64,000 nucleotides of DNA from Datisca glomerata (Eukaryota; Streptophyta; Magnoliopsida; Cucurbitales; Datiscaceae), in NCBI GenBank assembly GCA_003255025.1, contig QANY01002976.1, forward strand, positions 3,146,615 through 3,210,614, given 5' to 3'. Both the position numbers and the translations under genes were made by a program. Under the pieces are notes generated by a model. The model worked only from the letters and a program-made list of their open reading frames with translations. It was not told the DNA's origin and searched no databases. Shown piece by piece: positions 45,881-58,359 of this stretch (position 1 is the stretch's first letter; each line of letters starts with the position of its first letter).

Positions 45881-47160
45881 TAGTTATGTTTTACAAAAAA
45901 TAACCGAATACGTTCAACTTTATTGTAATTACCGTAATGTATCTATAAAAAATTCGGTCCATCGACCACACCGACATATGACAAAGCGGTTTTCGTTACA
46001 TCAATTGTAATTCAACCCATGGGTGGTCACATATGTCAATACAGCTGACTGTTATAGATTATGATGTGGATGTGTAGCATGGAAATTTCATGTAATGTGA
46101 TTTTAACATGCCTATTTCAAACCGGTCCTTCATAAATCTCAGTGAGATCAAATCATACTAGAATCAGAATATGAATTAGCCAAAACTTTATCTCTGTAGA
46201 AATTACCTTAAAATATTCATAAAATGAAATAACTGAAAATATGTCTATAAAGAAGAGCGTCCAAAATTAAAAACTCCGACTAAAAATGAATATCATCAAC
46301 CGATATGACACACATAAGAGCAGTGTGCACATGAAACTATTTAGGTGGCAATCCCTTAGTAAGCAGATCCATAATCATGGAGTTTGTTTCGACGTACTCT
46401 ACAAACAGATGTCCACTTTGAACTTTTCCCTTAACTTTGTCGAGCTCCTGTTGTTATTAGAATAGAAGACTTCATACTTATTGTCACAAAATAACTTGAG
46501 TATCTTCCAATATCATCCACTATCTGCAGCCTTGTGACAATATTTCACAATCAAATTCTGTGATTGGATGCCTCATAACATGTTATTTTGGCATCCCCCA
46601 AAATCGGAGTCAATATATCCAACGATCTTAATCTGTTCTAACCTCCGATAAGTGAGCATGTAATCTTTTATTCTTTGTAAATATTGCAAGACCCATTTAG
46701 CTGTTTTCTAATGGTCTATGCCTGAATCGCTTAAATACCTGCCCAACATCCCAATCACGTACGTAATATCCAAACATGTATAAACCTGAGCATATATCAG
46801 ATTCCCTACTTTTGAGGCATAGGAAATTTTCTACATTTTTTTTTGCTCAAAATCATTCTTAGGACACTGATTGAGACTAAACCTGTCTCTCTTAGCCATA
46901 GGGGTATCACCTGGTTTATAGTCTTGCATGCTATATCTTTTGAGAATCTTTCCAACATAGATCTTTTATGATGATCCAAGAATACCCTGAGGATGATCTC
47001 GATGTATTTGGATCTCTAATACAAAAGAGACGTCACCAAGATCTTTCATCTCAAAATTCTTAGCTAGAAATCTCTTGGTGTCGTGTAAGATGCCTATATC
47101 ATTGTTATCATCCATATATATAACCAAAAAAATATGCTTGCTCTTACAGAACTTATGGGA
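45881..47160 (-). mobile_element. Ty1/copia relic, minus strand (RT, RNase H, LTR side)
   Basis: RT end at the right: VIYMDDNNDIGILH (YMDD at 47112-47123), AKNFEMKDLGDVSFVLEIQI, QGILGSS, YVGKILKRYSMQDYKPGDTP, KISYASKVGNLIYAQVYTCLDI and GMLGRYLSDSGIDH (46680-47150). RNase H at 46330-46680 is degenerate: KIVGYIDSDFGGCQ. An LTR-like part, 45885-46310, follows on the left. RT upstream of YMDD is missing. Truncated and full of stops. Confidence 0.88.
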
Positions 47161-47394
47161 AGTTATTGATCATATTGGCTAACCAATGAAGAAGTTATTG
47201 ATCTCCCCAAACCCTGGAATGATTTGCATTTGAGGAAATACTGTGTATAAAGTGACTTATTGATTATTTTAATGAGAACATCTATACTCCAAGGTTTTTT
47301 CCCGTTAAAAGGGTTTTCACATAAAGTCTGTTTCTCTTTATTTACGATTATTTATGACGACTAAGCTAAAGCCCCATGAAAGAAGAATGCTACA
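47161..47394. other. LTR-like fragment
   Basis: Contains CCAAGGTTTTTTCCCGTTAAAAGGG (47298-47322), a stretch resembling the end of many plant copia LTRs. It probably belongs to another copia element on the plus strand; borders are not seen. Confidence 0.35.
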
Positions 47395-48185
47395 AGGAAA
47401 AAAGTCTAAGCGTGTCAAGCGACCGCTTAGACACAAAACATGAAAAAAAAATCTTTGTGTGACAAGTGGCCACTCAGACAATAAAACAAGGAAAAAAGTC
47501 TAAGTGTGCCAAGTGGCCACTTAGACATAAAATATGAAAAAATTCTAAGTATGTCAAGCAACCACTAAGACACAAAATAAGGAAAAAAGTTTAAGTGTGC
47601 CAAGCGAACGCTTAGACACAAAAATAAGAAAAAATCTAGTAGTGCAAAGCGGTCACTTAGACACAAAAAAGGAAAAAAGTCTAAATGTGCGAAGCGGCCG
47701 TTTAGACATAAAATAGGAAAAAAGTCCAAGTGTGCCAAGCAACCACTTACACACAAAGCAAGGAAAAAATTCTAAGTGTGCCAAGCGGTTGCTTAGACAT
47801 AAAACAGGAAAAAGTCTAACTATGCCAAGCGGCCACTTAGACACAAAAATAAGGGGAAAAAGTCTAAATGTGTTAAGTGGCCGCTTAGACACAAAAAAGT
47901 CTAAGTGTTCCAAGCAGCCCCTTAGACACAAAGCAAGGAAAAAGTCTAAGTGTGCCAAGCGACTGCTTAGACATAAAACATGAAAAAAGTCTAACTGTTC
48001 CTAGTGGTCACTTAGACACAAAAGCAAGGAAAAAAGTCTAAGTGTGCCAAGCGGCTGCTTAGACACAAAACAGGAAAAAAACTCTAAGTGTGTTAAGCGG
48101 TCACTTAGAAACAAAGCAAGGAAAAAAAATTCTAAGTGTGTCAAGCAGACACTTAAACACAAAGCATGAAAAAAGGTTAAGTCCA
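47395..48185. repeat. 46-bp tandem repeat of hairpin units, about 17 copies
   Basis: Unit consensus is near AAAAAAGTCTAAGTGTGCCA AGCGGCCGCTTAGACACAAA ACAAGG written in two blocks. Each unit has inverted arms GTCTAAG and CTTAGAC separated by about 15 bases, and many units have the palindrome AAGCGGCCGCTT or AAGTGGCCACTT in the middle. Unit length varies from 43 to 49. Open frames on both strands through the array are repeat artefacts. It sits directly downstream of the minus-strand gag-like gene. Confidence 0.92.
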
Positions 48186-49640
48186 GTAAAGATGAAACTT
48201 AGATGAAAGAGATATAAAGCAAAAAAATGAAGTTTCTACCTAAAAACTCAAGAATAATTCTAAGGCAAATTGTTCATCATAGAAGACTTAGAAGAGAAAA
48301 GCAAAAGATATTTCATTCATCCACAAAGAGGAAAGACTACAAGAGAAAGTAAAAAAAAAGAGATTACACAGAAACAAGGAAAAATTAATCATGTTGAATG
48401 TGATCAGCTGAAAAGCCATCAGGCTTACAAACCACCTCAGCAACAACCTCCTGAGTAATGGGATCAGCGGCAGATCTAAGACAAGAGCAATATTGTCTTT
48501 GGCGTTCTGATCAGTAGAATGAGGAACCTCTTCCGTCAATTCGTATTATGGAGGTTCCCGAGAAGCACCATTGAGATAACTGATTGTGTAAGTGTCCTTC
48601 TCCAACAGCCTGAATTGAGTGAAGTATTGGTCATAGGTATCTTTCCTCTTTCTTCCGCAAGGCCTCGGTAGTAGAAGCTTCAAACCACTTGGTAAGCACC
48701 CGAGTTGCCTCTTGGATGCGTTTGTCCGATTCAGCCAATAGTTCTTTAATCAAAAGCCTCATAGCTTAAGACACGCTCTTCAGCTCGCCGATCTTAACAT
48801 CTTTGGCAGCCAGTTGACGCTTGAGGTTAGACATTTCTTGCTTGTGTCTAACCATTTCACCACAAACGTTGTTGATCTTAGTAGCCAGAGCATTGTGATA
48901 CAATGTAGTTTGAAGTAGAAAAAGTCAAATTAGCATGAAAAGAGTAAACCAAAACATAAGGATATTAAATAAAGAAAAGTTACCTGAAGAAGGCAATGAT
49001 TAATGCCTTTCTGAAGATCTTCAACAGACTCCTCAGCTGGTTGATCAGAGTTAGTTAAGCATTGGAGGTGACTCATAATTTGATAAGAAGACTCATGGTC
49101 AACCATCAAATTTACCTCGAAAGGAATCCTCGGGCTGTTGCTCGGTGGAGGAAGAGCCAAGGAAGGTTGTTAACGGGCTTAGAATAACCCAATCCAAAAT
49201 CTGGAGAAGAAGACCCGATGGGAACAAAACCCATCAGCCCAATAGAGTTAAGTTGAAGAGGGAGAGAAGTAGTAGGAGTAGGAAGAGGACAAGAAGCCCA
49301 AATAGTAGGGAGAATAGAAGAAGATCTAGATGAAGAAACCATGGGTGAAGGCTCAATAGCCAGCCATGGGCTGATGTTGCACGAAGAAGAACAATTCAAA
49401 GAAAGCTGAACGGGTCTCATCTGAAAAGCTTCTCGAATAGAAGGAGAAGTTGAAGAAGAAGGTAAAGAGCGTAGCCTGGGTGGTCCCTGTGCGACAATTT
49501 GTTGAAATGGAGGTCTACGAGGAGCTAGTCGCCTCAGAGGAAGTTGAACAACAAATGGAAGCTGACATTTTGGGTCCAATAGCCACTGCCAATCATGGGT
49601 AGCAACACTATAATCAGCTCTGATTTTGGTTTTGTCATCT
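48186..49640 (-). pseudogene. Coiled-coil gag-like gene relic, second family member
   Basis: Minus strand. N-terminal Pro/Ser/Arg-rich part: WLLDPKCQLPFVVQLPLRR-like text at 49500-49600. Then NSPRIPFEVNLMVDHESSYQ, QPAEESVEDLQKGINHCLLQ (48990-49120) before a GTAACTTTT donor at 48984. After an intron-like gap (acceptor apparently mutated) TTLYHNALATKINNVCGEMV, RHKQEMSNLKRQLAAKDVKI, LLIKELLAESDKRIQEATR (48650-48910), a long coiled coil, then an acidic tail. The position of the intron just before HNAL is the same as in the relic at 10238-11089. Likely a gag-like or plant transposon protein. It has stops and no polymerase. Confidence 0.5.
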
Positions 49641-50003
49641 GGGGTTTTGTAAGGATGAATATTCTTACGCTTATCTGAAATAAAAGAATATGGTGGTTAA
49701 TTCGACAGCAAAAAGAAGAAAAATAATTAGAGAGGGGTAAAATTGCTCACCGTATGACCTCTATTCGGTAAGAACTGAGCAGAAGAAAAAACATGGTAGT
49801 GGAAGAATTGCTGAAAAATGGGAGAGATGGGAAAATGAAAACTGAGAGTTATGTACATCAACCTAAAATTTAAACCTCCTCGGTTAGGGGGAGAACTAAC
49901 GTGGTCACCATTGGAATAAGAAAAATTGACTTCCAAGGAAAGCATTACGGTAACAGGCAATAAAACGGTTAAAATCCTCCTTATTTCTAATCCTACGAAT
50001 GGT

Positions 50004-50022
50004 GGGGGGGGGGGGGGGGGGG
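50004..50022. repeat. Homopolymer G run (19 G)
   Basis: A run of G after GGT at 50001-50003 and before TTAGAG. In AT-rich DNA this is striking. The exact length may be unreliable in the assembly. Confidence 0.9.
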
Positions 50023-51044
50023 TTAGAGAAAAAGTTTAAATACGAAGATGAGAGATGAACACTTACACACAGAGAGAATGCGCGGGAAAGAAACAAAGTA
50101 AAAATGCCTTAAATACTCCTTCAAACGGACGCCAAACAACGGAATTGAAGGGTAAGAAAACAAAAAGTTGAAATGACAGGTGACAGTAAAAGGCATAAAT
50201 ATGAACACACGTCGAGACAACATTGACAAGAGTCTGAACTGAAGCTAAATGGGTGAAGACGCATCCCCTTACCCAAGAAACTTAATCATCATAGGCAGAA
50301 AGGTGAAGCAACATGGGGCGGTCAATAATGATAAAAAAAACATTGGCGTCATCAAATCTTTGGCAAAATGATGAGTTGAAATGTTTTGCGTTAACGACTA
50401 CATTCAAAGATACAAAACATGGGTAAATGTATGTGGCAGATTTCTCCCATAGTGAAGAGAATTGCCAGTGTGGCAGAAAGAAGAGGACATGAATTAAAGA
50501 ATGTAAACATGGAGAAGACAAAGTCAATGTGAGCAACATGTCAACTAAAGGGATATAAAGGCTGGCGTCAGTTACTCCCCCTGTCCCACGATCTGATCAA
50601 ATGGTTAAGATATTTATCATTTATTATCATTAAATCCATGAAACTGATAGAAACAGTCGAGGAGGGAAAGACCTATATAAACCTCTATATGTACTAAACA
50701 AAGGAGATCAATCGAATACAATCAAGCTATAAGCTTATAATTTCTCCTACTTGTCTTTTATCTCTATCATTTTTAATTTTCTGTTCGTATTCAATACTCG
50801 AATACCGTAGGGGACAAAAAATTCCTTCACAAAGACTACCCTGGTTACAATAAGAACCACCCTTATATGTAGCTTATCCATTCGATGTTTGAGTCCACTA
50901 GTTTGAAGGGTAGCTGCCTTGTTCTTAGAAGTTGTTGGTTTAACTCTAGCCACATTTTAACTAAATTTCTAGTTTTTAACCATTTTAGAGGGATGTTATT
51001 ATTTTTAACCATTTCTAAACATATTTAAGGAAACCAATCCAAAA
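50023..51044. other. Spacer with LTR-like TATA region
   Basis: GACCTATATAAACC at 50670-50683 looks like an LTR promoter on the plus strand. No long coding frame is recognised; a minus-strand open stretch at 50747-50953 (MARVKPTTSKNKAATLQTSG) has no match I know. Confidence 0.4.
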
Positions 51045-51643
51045 TTATGTGCTTCGCACGTGTTCAGCATGTTAAAATATACGTAAAATTTTAAATTAAT
51101 ATAATTCTAAAAGAAATACATTATTTTTTAAAATGATTGTAAAGTAAAATAATAGTAATAATAAATATATTTACTGTTAATAATATTGTTGAAATTTTAC
51201 AACATATAATTACTTTTGAATAATATATAAAATGATTATTGATCAATTTATTAGATTCTATCATACTAAAAGATAGTTCTTTTTTTCAAAATTATTTATC
51301 CCAAATCATTTATATGAACTTTCATATTCTGATTACACGAAAAATGTTATATAATATCTTATTTTTATAAATTTTCAACGAATAAATTAATGTTGACCCT
51401 AAGGTAACCTAAAAAAATTCATCTTACGGATATTTATGTTTCTATTTTTGAAATATACAGAACTGTTTAATTTTATAAACTATTTATAAAATATTATTAT
51501 TGAATAAAAATAATATTTCATTATATAAATTAAATTAGATGAGTGAATGTATGAAAACCTTAAATTGCACTATATTTTAACAAGATTTGAAGGGTGAAAA
51601 GGAGAATAAAAAGTTTCTTCCATATAAGCCTCTTTTATGATAA
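51045..51643 (-). mobile_element. Helitron-like unit, inverted copy
   Basis: The reverse complement of this block aligns with 8217-8778 along its length, including ATTGTTGAAATTTTAC, TTAGATTCTATCATA and TTAAATTGCACTATATTTTA. The hairpin GTGCTTCGCACGTG is at 51049-51063. Both copies are AT-rich and have no gene. The terminal CTRR is lost. Confidence 0.55.
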
Positions 51644-53985
51644 TCGTCTAGGGTTGACCATTTCTCTTATATCGATAATAACATTTTTGCTTAAACTAGT
51701 ATATTCAAATAAATTATTAAAATGACAATTTTTTTTGTCTATAACGTGAGACTTATATAAATCGAATATTGAGAATTCTTTGCAAATGAACACACGTATT
51801 CCAAATTTTAAACAAATAATAAATAAAATTTTAGTTTTAAGCAATTAATATATCTAACTAATAAATGCAATTCTAGATTATAAATCAGATGCATCTACTA
51901 TTTTAGAATTATAAATACTCCATTAATTGCTTAAAATTTTGAATATTTTTCAATCATTGAGTTATTTTCATATGCTTCTTCAAGATTTTTATCTTGTTTT
52001 AAAAAAATCAAAGTCAGTTAATTAACAATATCTCAATTTTAAATGTTCAATCCCTATATTTATTTTTTTATAAGTTAAAAAATTTCTATGTTAAATAAAA
52101 TAATAAATGTAAGTAATGGTTTTTACTCCATATTAGTATTAAGCGATTTTTCTGTCATAAAATACGAGATATATTCATTATTTCCATATTAAAAAATCCA
52201 AACTTTATTCCTTCTTTCTCTCTTTTAATTTCAAATTTACTTATTGGCTTATGAGAAACAATTCATTAGGAAAATAAGCTAAAAATTATAAAAATAATGA
52301 ATAGATTCGTCCTAATATAGTTATAAATAATTTACACTCAAATGAATAAATATATTTTATTAGTTAGTGATCAATAAAAAGACATTGTAAAAACTATTTA
52401 CAATATCATGCAAAGTTAAGTATTATTAGAATCAAATATTTACTTTTTATTAATTAATAATTTATTGCTACTATAACCTACCAGTTAATAGAATTTATCT
52501 GAGTATACCTACAATAAATATTTTACAATCATAACTAAAGATGTAATATTATCTTTTAATAAGTTAATTAACATTGTAATAATAATTTACATTAACATAT
52601 GCAAATATCTACTCTCTAAGAATGAAATATTTACTATAATCTATTGTTTGTAATTACATTTTTTAGACCTTCTTTTGTCTTCTTATTGTACTTACTATTG
52701 TTTACTATATTTTACATTTCATTAAAACATTTATTTATGAAAAGTTACATTAAAAATATGTGAAATAAAACAAAAGATATATGTACTAATTAATAAAAAA
52801 ATTGCTAAAACATTGGTAATTCGAAAAAACTCTCTCTATTGTATTCCTTCATCACTTTCGTTCCTCACCGGAGAAAGAGATCTAAGATCTATGATAGTTT
52901 TTCATCTACCTAAATTTAGATCTATAGTTCTTTTCCTACATAGATCTAGATATATGGTGTTTTCCTTCTGTACCATTCATTTTATGACTGTCATTGATGA
53001 ATCTATCCCAAATCTACAAGTTTTGGTGGTTGATTGTATCAGATTCATCATTGGATCATTTGATAGAATGCATTTCAACTGATTTCAGTCAGAAAAATCT
53101 TTTTAGGTAGCAGAAGTACTTAGACAAGCCAAGATGAAGGCTATGTATTATCCTTCCCTATTCATTCAGTTGTTTTGTTATTGTTATGGCTGATTTATAT
53201 ATTTTGGTTGTTAAGTTTTTCTGTTGATCTTTAAAATTTGGTTTATCTTTGTTAGTAGATCTATATTTACTTGTTACTATCTTGATCTAGATCTATACTC
53301 TTGTTTTAAATGAATGATCTCTTTGTCAAAAAATATATGTAATAATTCATCAATATAGTTATATTTTTGTTACAACAGTAAAGAATTATTTTCATTATTT
53401 AAATATAATAGGTTTCATTTTGTAGATATTTTAGTTACTAAATCCTAGCTTTTTAAATTTTTACCTATTCTCTTTAATTTGAATTTAAAAGTTTTTAACA
53501 TGTCAATCTTGAAGCTATTTATTTCTAATATATTTGATTATTTTCAATTTTTTCAAATTCAATTTAATTAATACTACCTCCATTACAAATCTTTTCTTAT
53601 CCATATAATATTTTTATCATTATAAAATAATTCGTAATTTTCATGCCTTTTCATTTATTTGAATTTTTTTCTCTTTTTTTAGTTAATATAATATTTTTTT
53701 TCAATAAACTTATTCGTAGTAAGTTAAGTTACTTGTCCGTTGATTATATTAACGTTGGTTAAATTACTAATTATTATTTTGACTAATTTGCTCAATAAAT
53801 TTCTGAGTCGGTACGTTTGATTAAAAATCTCCATTTTCAAATCTACTAGGTCTAGTGCACTGGTCCACTTCCTTAATTATTGAAAATATATGTACATAGG
53901 TTTAAGGGAGAAATATAAAATTCAACAACTTTTTAACGTAAATTATAAAAATGACCGAAACTTTTTTTTTTTGAAAAAATAATTA
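51644..53985. other. AT-rich intergenic DNA
   Basis: No gene recognised. A less AT-rich 330-bp interval at 52810-53140 holds an open plus-strand frame (MVIRKNSLYCIPSSLSFLTG) with repeated GATCTA motifs; I do not recognise it and it may be part of an untranslated region or an old transposon. Confidence 0.45.
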
Positions 53986-54100
53986 GAATAAATAATTTAT
54001 TTATCAAATTATACAGGTGTAAAAGTAAAAAATTTACATCTGTATAATTTTTATAAATAAATTACTTAGGTCATTTTCGGCTGTTTTACAAACAAAAAAA
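53986..54100. mobile_element. Palindromic foldback element (MITE-like)
   Basis: Arms of about 31 bases around 53993-54023 and 54033-54064 are inverted copies with few mismatches (AATTATACAGGTGTAAA against TTTACATCTGTATAATT), separated by nine bases. Outer GACCGAAA / GCCGAAAATGACC motifs suggest a somewhat longer element. Confidence 0.6.
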
Positions 54101-54676
54101 ATTCCTGTAGACTCGAGTAGAACTCCAAAACCATTTGACAAAAAAGAAAAAAAACTAGAACTCCAAAACCCATCCCACTTCAATTTGCTGAGTTGAGTCT
54201 GACTGATGAGAGTTCAAATTTTGAATATCTCCACTATCCTCCACTAACTTCTCCTCTACCTACTCCGTATCTACATCCATGCAATTAACCACCGCCTTAA
54301 CATATGGAGATCCCGAAATTATCAAAGTAAACATGCTGGACTTTCCCGTTGGGGGTGAATCCGGTCACTGGTGCGATCCGTGAATCTCTGGAACACATTA
54401 TATGGAATTCTATCCTCTACCATTTCCTCTACCCAAATAGTTTCTGACTGGGACCCCATCTGATGTTGAGAAAGGTCAACACCTCTCTCTAGAAAAATCA
54501 CTCCAGAAACTTCTGCATAGAGATTTCTCTGAATCTCTAGTTTCTACATATGCACAAACAATGAAACCAGTAATGAAGCTTCTAGCACTTATTAGAATTG
54601 GCAGAATTGCCGACTTAAGAAGCCTATAAAAATAAGAGCCATACTCCTAGTGTATGTTCACAAAAAAGAGAAAAAA

Positions 54677-54740
54677 AAGTGAGTGAGTGGTAAGTGTGTG
54701 TGAGTGGTAAGTGTGTGTGAGTGGTAAGTGTGTGTGAGAT
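54677..54740. repeat. Short tandem repeat in the copia LTR region
   Basis: GTGAGTGGTAAGTGTGT is repeated three to four times. Confidence 0.85.
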
Positions 54741-55107
54741 GTGCTAGCAGTGTATGTGAGTGAGTGCTAGAAAGAAAAAAAAGTGAGTGTGGGTGAGGTG
54801 TGAGTAGTGTAGTGTATTGTGATCTTGTTAAGAGAGTGTGTAAGTCTTGGCTGTTGTAAATCTAAGCGGTGTTTGGTATAATTATTTTTTGTTATAATAA
54901 AAGTAATTAAGTTATTTTTCGCATATTGTTCTGTCTAACAAGTGTCGTCAGAGCGGGTCAATTTTTGGTCTTATCTAAACTACGAGCGGTACATTTTGTG
55001 AACCGTTTGATGAGTTTCTTGCATATATCGTGTGTGGTTTAGTACTGCAGAGCTTGTTTTATAAATCAAGCTTTTGCTTAGCATTGTTAAAATTTAGCCG
55101 AGCAACG

Positions 55108-55975
55108 ATGGATGACCTTCAAGTGGTTAGTGAAATTAAAAAAAAAACTTAAAACTTTAAATTACAACACATGGTCGATGTATATGGAGTAATATCTCTA
55201 AGGCCAATGGAGATTGTGAGTGGTAGTGATACTATGCCACAAGAAGATCCTGAAGCTCTTAAGAAATGGAAGATAAGAGTTGGCAAGACAATGTTTGCCA
55301 TTAGGATCACAATTGATGACGAAATATTGGAGCATATCAGATATGCAAATACACCCAAGGACGTATGGGGCACTTTCTCTGCGCTGCTCTTGAAGAAGAA
55401 CGATGTAAGGTTGCAACTTCTAGAGAATGAGCTTCTCTCAATCACCCAACCCGACATCACAATAAGCCAACCTTTACTAAGGTAAATTCTTTGTCCCAAA
55501 ATTTCTATGCTAGACTATTTTATTGGCATGTCTGATTCTAGAATCAGGGGAATGATAATTCATGGATTAAGGCAAGAATATAGAAGCTTTATTACTGTAT
55601 CCAAAGTTGATCAACTCAACCATCACTTGTCGAGTTATCAAATTTTCTAGCTAACTACGAAGCGTTAGCTAAGAAAATTTCTAGAGCCTCATCTAAGAAT
55701 GAGGAAGAAGCACACTTTAGCAGTAAATAGCGAAGGCGACCTAAAAAAAATATTCATAGAAGAATAAGAAAAGACGATGACCAAGATAATCGGCACATAA
55801 GTCCTCAACAAAAGAGAGCACAAAAGAAAGACAACATGAGTAGTCAACCTCGATAACATAGAAGATTTGGTGAAAAGTTCTATAATTATGGAAAGAAGGG
55901 TCATATGGCTAAAGACTATTGGTCAAAGAAGAAAATAGCAGAGAGCATTGCAGATACGTCAAGTGCGGGACAAAC
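55108..55975 (+). pseudogene. Copia gag
   Basis: Starts MDDLQVVSEIKKK, a stop, then KLQHMVDVYGVIS, DPEALKKWKIRVGKTMFAIR, TIDDEILEHIRYANTPKDVW, TFSALLLKKNDVRLQLLENE (UBN2/gag_pre-type fold). After a frame change PMLDYFIGMSDSRIRGMIIH-like text, and a zinc knuckle KFYNYGKKGHMAKDYW (55868-55920), in which two Cys are Tyr. So the nucleocapsid finger is lost. Confidence 0.88.
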
Positions 55976-56084
55976 AAGCAATAAAGAATGGGAGATTGAA
56001 GCTTCTTTCATAGTAGAGGAAGAACAATTAGCTCTGACAATTACTATTCCTTGATTGATCGACTATCACAATGATTAGATAGTC

Positions 56085-56793
56085 TACTCCGGTTACTCAA
56101 GTCATATGATAAGAGAGAAAGAGAAGTTACAAAACATGATCGAGTACAATGGTGGTCGTGTGGTAGTCATAGCAAACAAATCAAGATTACCTATCACCCA
56201 CATCGTTAAAATAATAATTGTACCAGTCCATGATGTGTATCATGTACCTAGAATGAAGAAAAACCTATTTTCGGTAATGCAACTTATATCATAAGGTCAC
56301 CACGTCGTATTCAATCATCATGATGTCAAGGTATATATTAGATATATTAAGATATATGGAACACTAAAGATGAATGGACGATGATTAGAGTTTGTCTACG
56401 TAATGTCAGCAGAATCAACTTATATGGACAAGACTCGAATGAGTGAAACAACAGATTTGTTGTATGCGAGGTTACGACATGTTAGCTATCATAATCTTAC
56501 AATTATGATGAAGAAGTCTATGTTGAAGGGTCTTCCTCAACTCAACGTTAGAGAAGACTATCTGTGCCGATTTCCAATACGGTAAGGCGCATCAATTACC
56601 ATATGAAGACTCAAAGTGTAAAGCTAAGGCACAATTGGAGCTGGTTCATTCTGACGTATTTAGGCGAGTTAATCAACCATCAATCAGCAGTATGAGATAC
56701 ATGTTTACATTCATTGACGACTTTTCACGATATGTGTGGGTTTTTTTTATGAAAGAAAAGTCTGAAACGTTCTTAAAGTTTAAAGAATTCAAA
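56085..56793 (+). pseudogene. Copia protease and integrase start
   Basis: Protease piece SSHMIREKEKLQNMIEYNGG and VHDVYHVPRMKKNLFSVMQL (56094-56290). Pre-integrase domain [32 protein letters not shown] (56460-56560). Integrase core GASITI-like frame break, then [37 protein letters not shown] and FLKFKEFK (56630-56793) with the first two catalytic Asp (HSDV, IDDF). Cut after FK codons by the CACTA element; continues at 61815 with EMEEG. Confidence 0.9.
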
Positions 56794-57060
56794 CATCAGA
56801 AGAAACTCTATCTTTAGTGACCAAACTTTTAGCCACAAAGTTAAATTCATGGCTAAAAGCCTACTTTAGCGCCCAACATTTTTGTTGGTCACAAAAGGCT
56901 TGATATTTCATCCGCGAAAGAAAAAGAAGACGCGCGCCAATTTTTTTCTCAGGCTTTTACCGACAAATATATAAATTCATTGGTAAAACGTATTCTTTTA
57001 CCAGCCAAATAATAAGTTGGTCGATAAATGTCCACTTTGACTGACTAATCATCGCTAAAG

Positions 57061-58340
57061 ATGGCCACAAAAACAACATCGTTTAAAGAGAAGAATAAAA
57101 CTGTCTCATGTCCCTTAGCTCCCCTCACCTCATGCGGCATAATTCCTTTCCCCTCTCACCCCCATGACAGAGCTCCTTCATTGTCGTCATTTATAGCCAA
57201 GCTCTCCTTCTTCTTCTTTATCGTTGTTTATCGTCGAGGTTTAGGTAAGAAAACCTCTCCTACTTCTTCTTTTCAACTACTCTTTCTATAGATTAATACC
57301 TCCTTCATTGTCATCAAAATGTATAGAGAGGTGGGTCTGTGTTGGAATCTAGTCGACACAACTCACACAAGCTCGCAATCTCGTTATCTATTCTCTCTTA
57401 ACTCCAAGTGAGTTAGGAAGGTAGAGATTTGAATCATGCCCTAAGATCTCAAAATCCATTCCATTTTTAATGTAGAGATTTCACAACGGTACCTTTCTAA
57501 TTCCTCATAGCTTAAGTGTCACTCCATGTTGTACTTTCTTGTCCTTACATGGTTTTTTTTACCGTGATTCTCCAATTTAACTTTATCTTTTTACTTTGAT
57601 GGGATGGAATTCATGATGTTCTATCATCATTTTCTTACGCTTGAAGTGATCTAGTGGTAAATTAGTTATTGGTTTGTTTTTGGAAGTAGATTGATTCCGA
57701 GCATTAAGCAAAGTTAGAGGCCGACTTTATTTGTGGAATTGAGTCACTTTTTGAATGGATTAAGGATTCAATGAAAATGAGCTGCAGTTTTAATTTTTCC
57801 TTTTCCCCTCTAACTTTGTTTAATTTTCTTGGAGTGTTTCTAACTTGAACTTGGGGTGGGTGTTATTATGTACCTGAAATAAGTGCAATTCACTTTTTCA
57901 GCATAAGCTTTGAAAGCGATTGTGCATTTCATTAACTTTCTTCAACCAATAGCTATAACTTCGCTTTGTTTTACATGGATATCAAACATAAAACATAAGG
58001 AACACTAATGTTTGCGGAAATCAGTGTTGTTATGTGATTTTAAGTATTTGGAAATTCAGTACCTAATTAATTAGATCTCACATTCAGTAAATAAGTAACT
58101 TAAGTCGCTTTAACCATCATCGATAATCACATTGGATATGCTCAAGGTATATGATTGGATATACCAATACTTTTGGTACTAGAAATATTTTAAATGACTA
58201 TCAATTGATGAGGTAGTGGTTATTGTGGTTTACTAGCTAGTCAAATAATTTTCATGATAAAATTTTATTGGCGATTCTTTGGTATTCTTTATTTTATTTC
58301 CGTGTGATCTTTCGTTGAGAGTTTCTCTAAATAGTTATTT
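57061..58340 (+). other. CACTA 5' untranslated/first-intron region
   Basis: An open plus frame (MATKTTSFKEKNKTVSCPLA, 57061-57291) next to a GTAAGAAAA site may be a 5' leader exon. The rest is AT-rich. At 58310-58350 a motif TTTACAGAGTGAC matches the intron end before the transposase of the other CACTA copy. Confidence 0.4.
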
Positions 58341-58359
58341 AATTTACAGAGTGACAAAA

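Larger units (their letters stand above)
54600..56793 (+). mobile_element. Ty1/copia element, left part (LTR, gag, protease, integrase start)
   Basis: A promoter-like CCTATAAAAATAAG at 54624-54637 and an LTR end CTAACA at 54935-54940 are followed by a primer site TGTCGTCAGAGCGGG (54943-54957; canonical TGGTATCAGAGCGG). Gag begins at 55108. The element runs without interruption to the first part of integrase, where a CACTA is inserted at 56794. It resumes at 61815. The 5' LTR start is not resolved. Confidence 0.88.

Noticed and set aside
47565..47983. Long repetitive open frames (HLDFFPxLCL-type periodic peptides) on both strands
   Set aside because: Produced by the 46-bp tandem repeat; no start context and stops in neighbouring units.
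47395..48185. CRISPR-like array
   Set aside because: Spaced palindromic repeats, but units are contiguous variants without unique spacers, and the genome is a plant nucleus.
49112..49579. Pro/Ser/Arg-rich 155-residue frame as an independent gene
   Set aside because: It is part of the gag-like relic and is followed by a frame change into the coiled-coil part.
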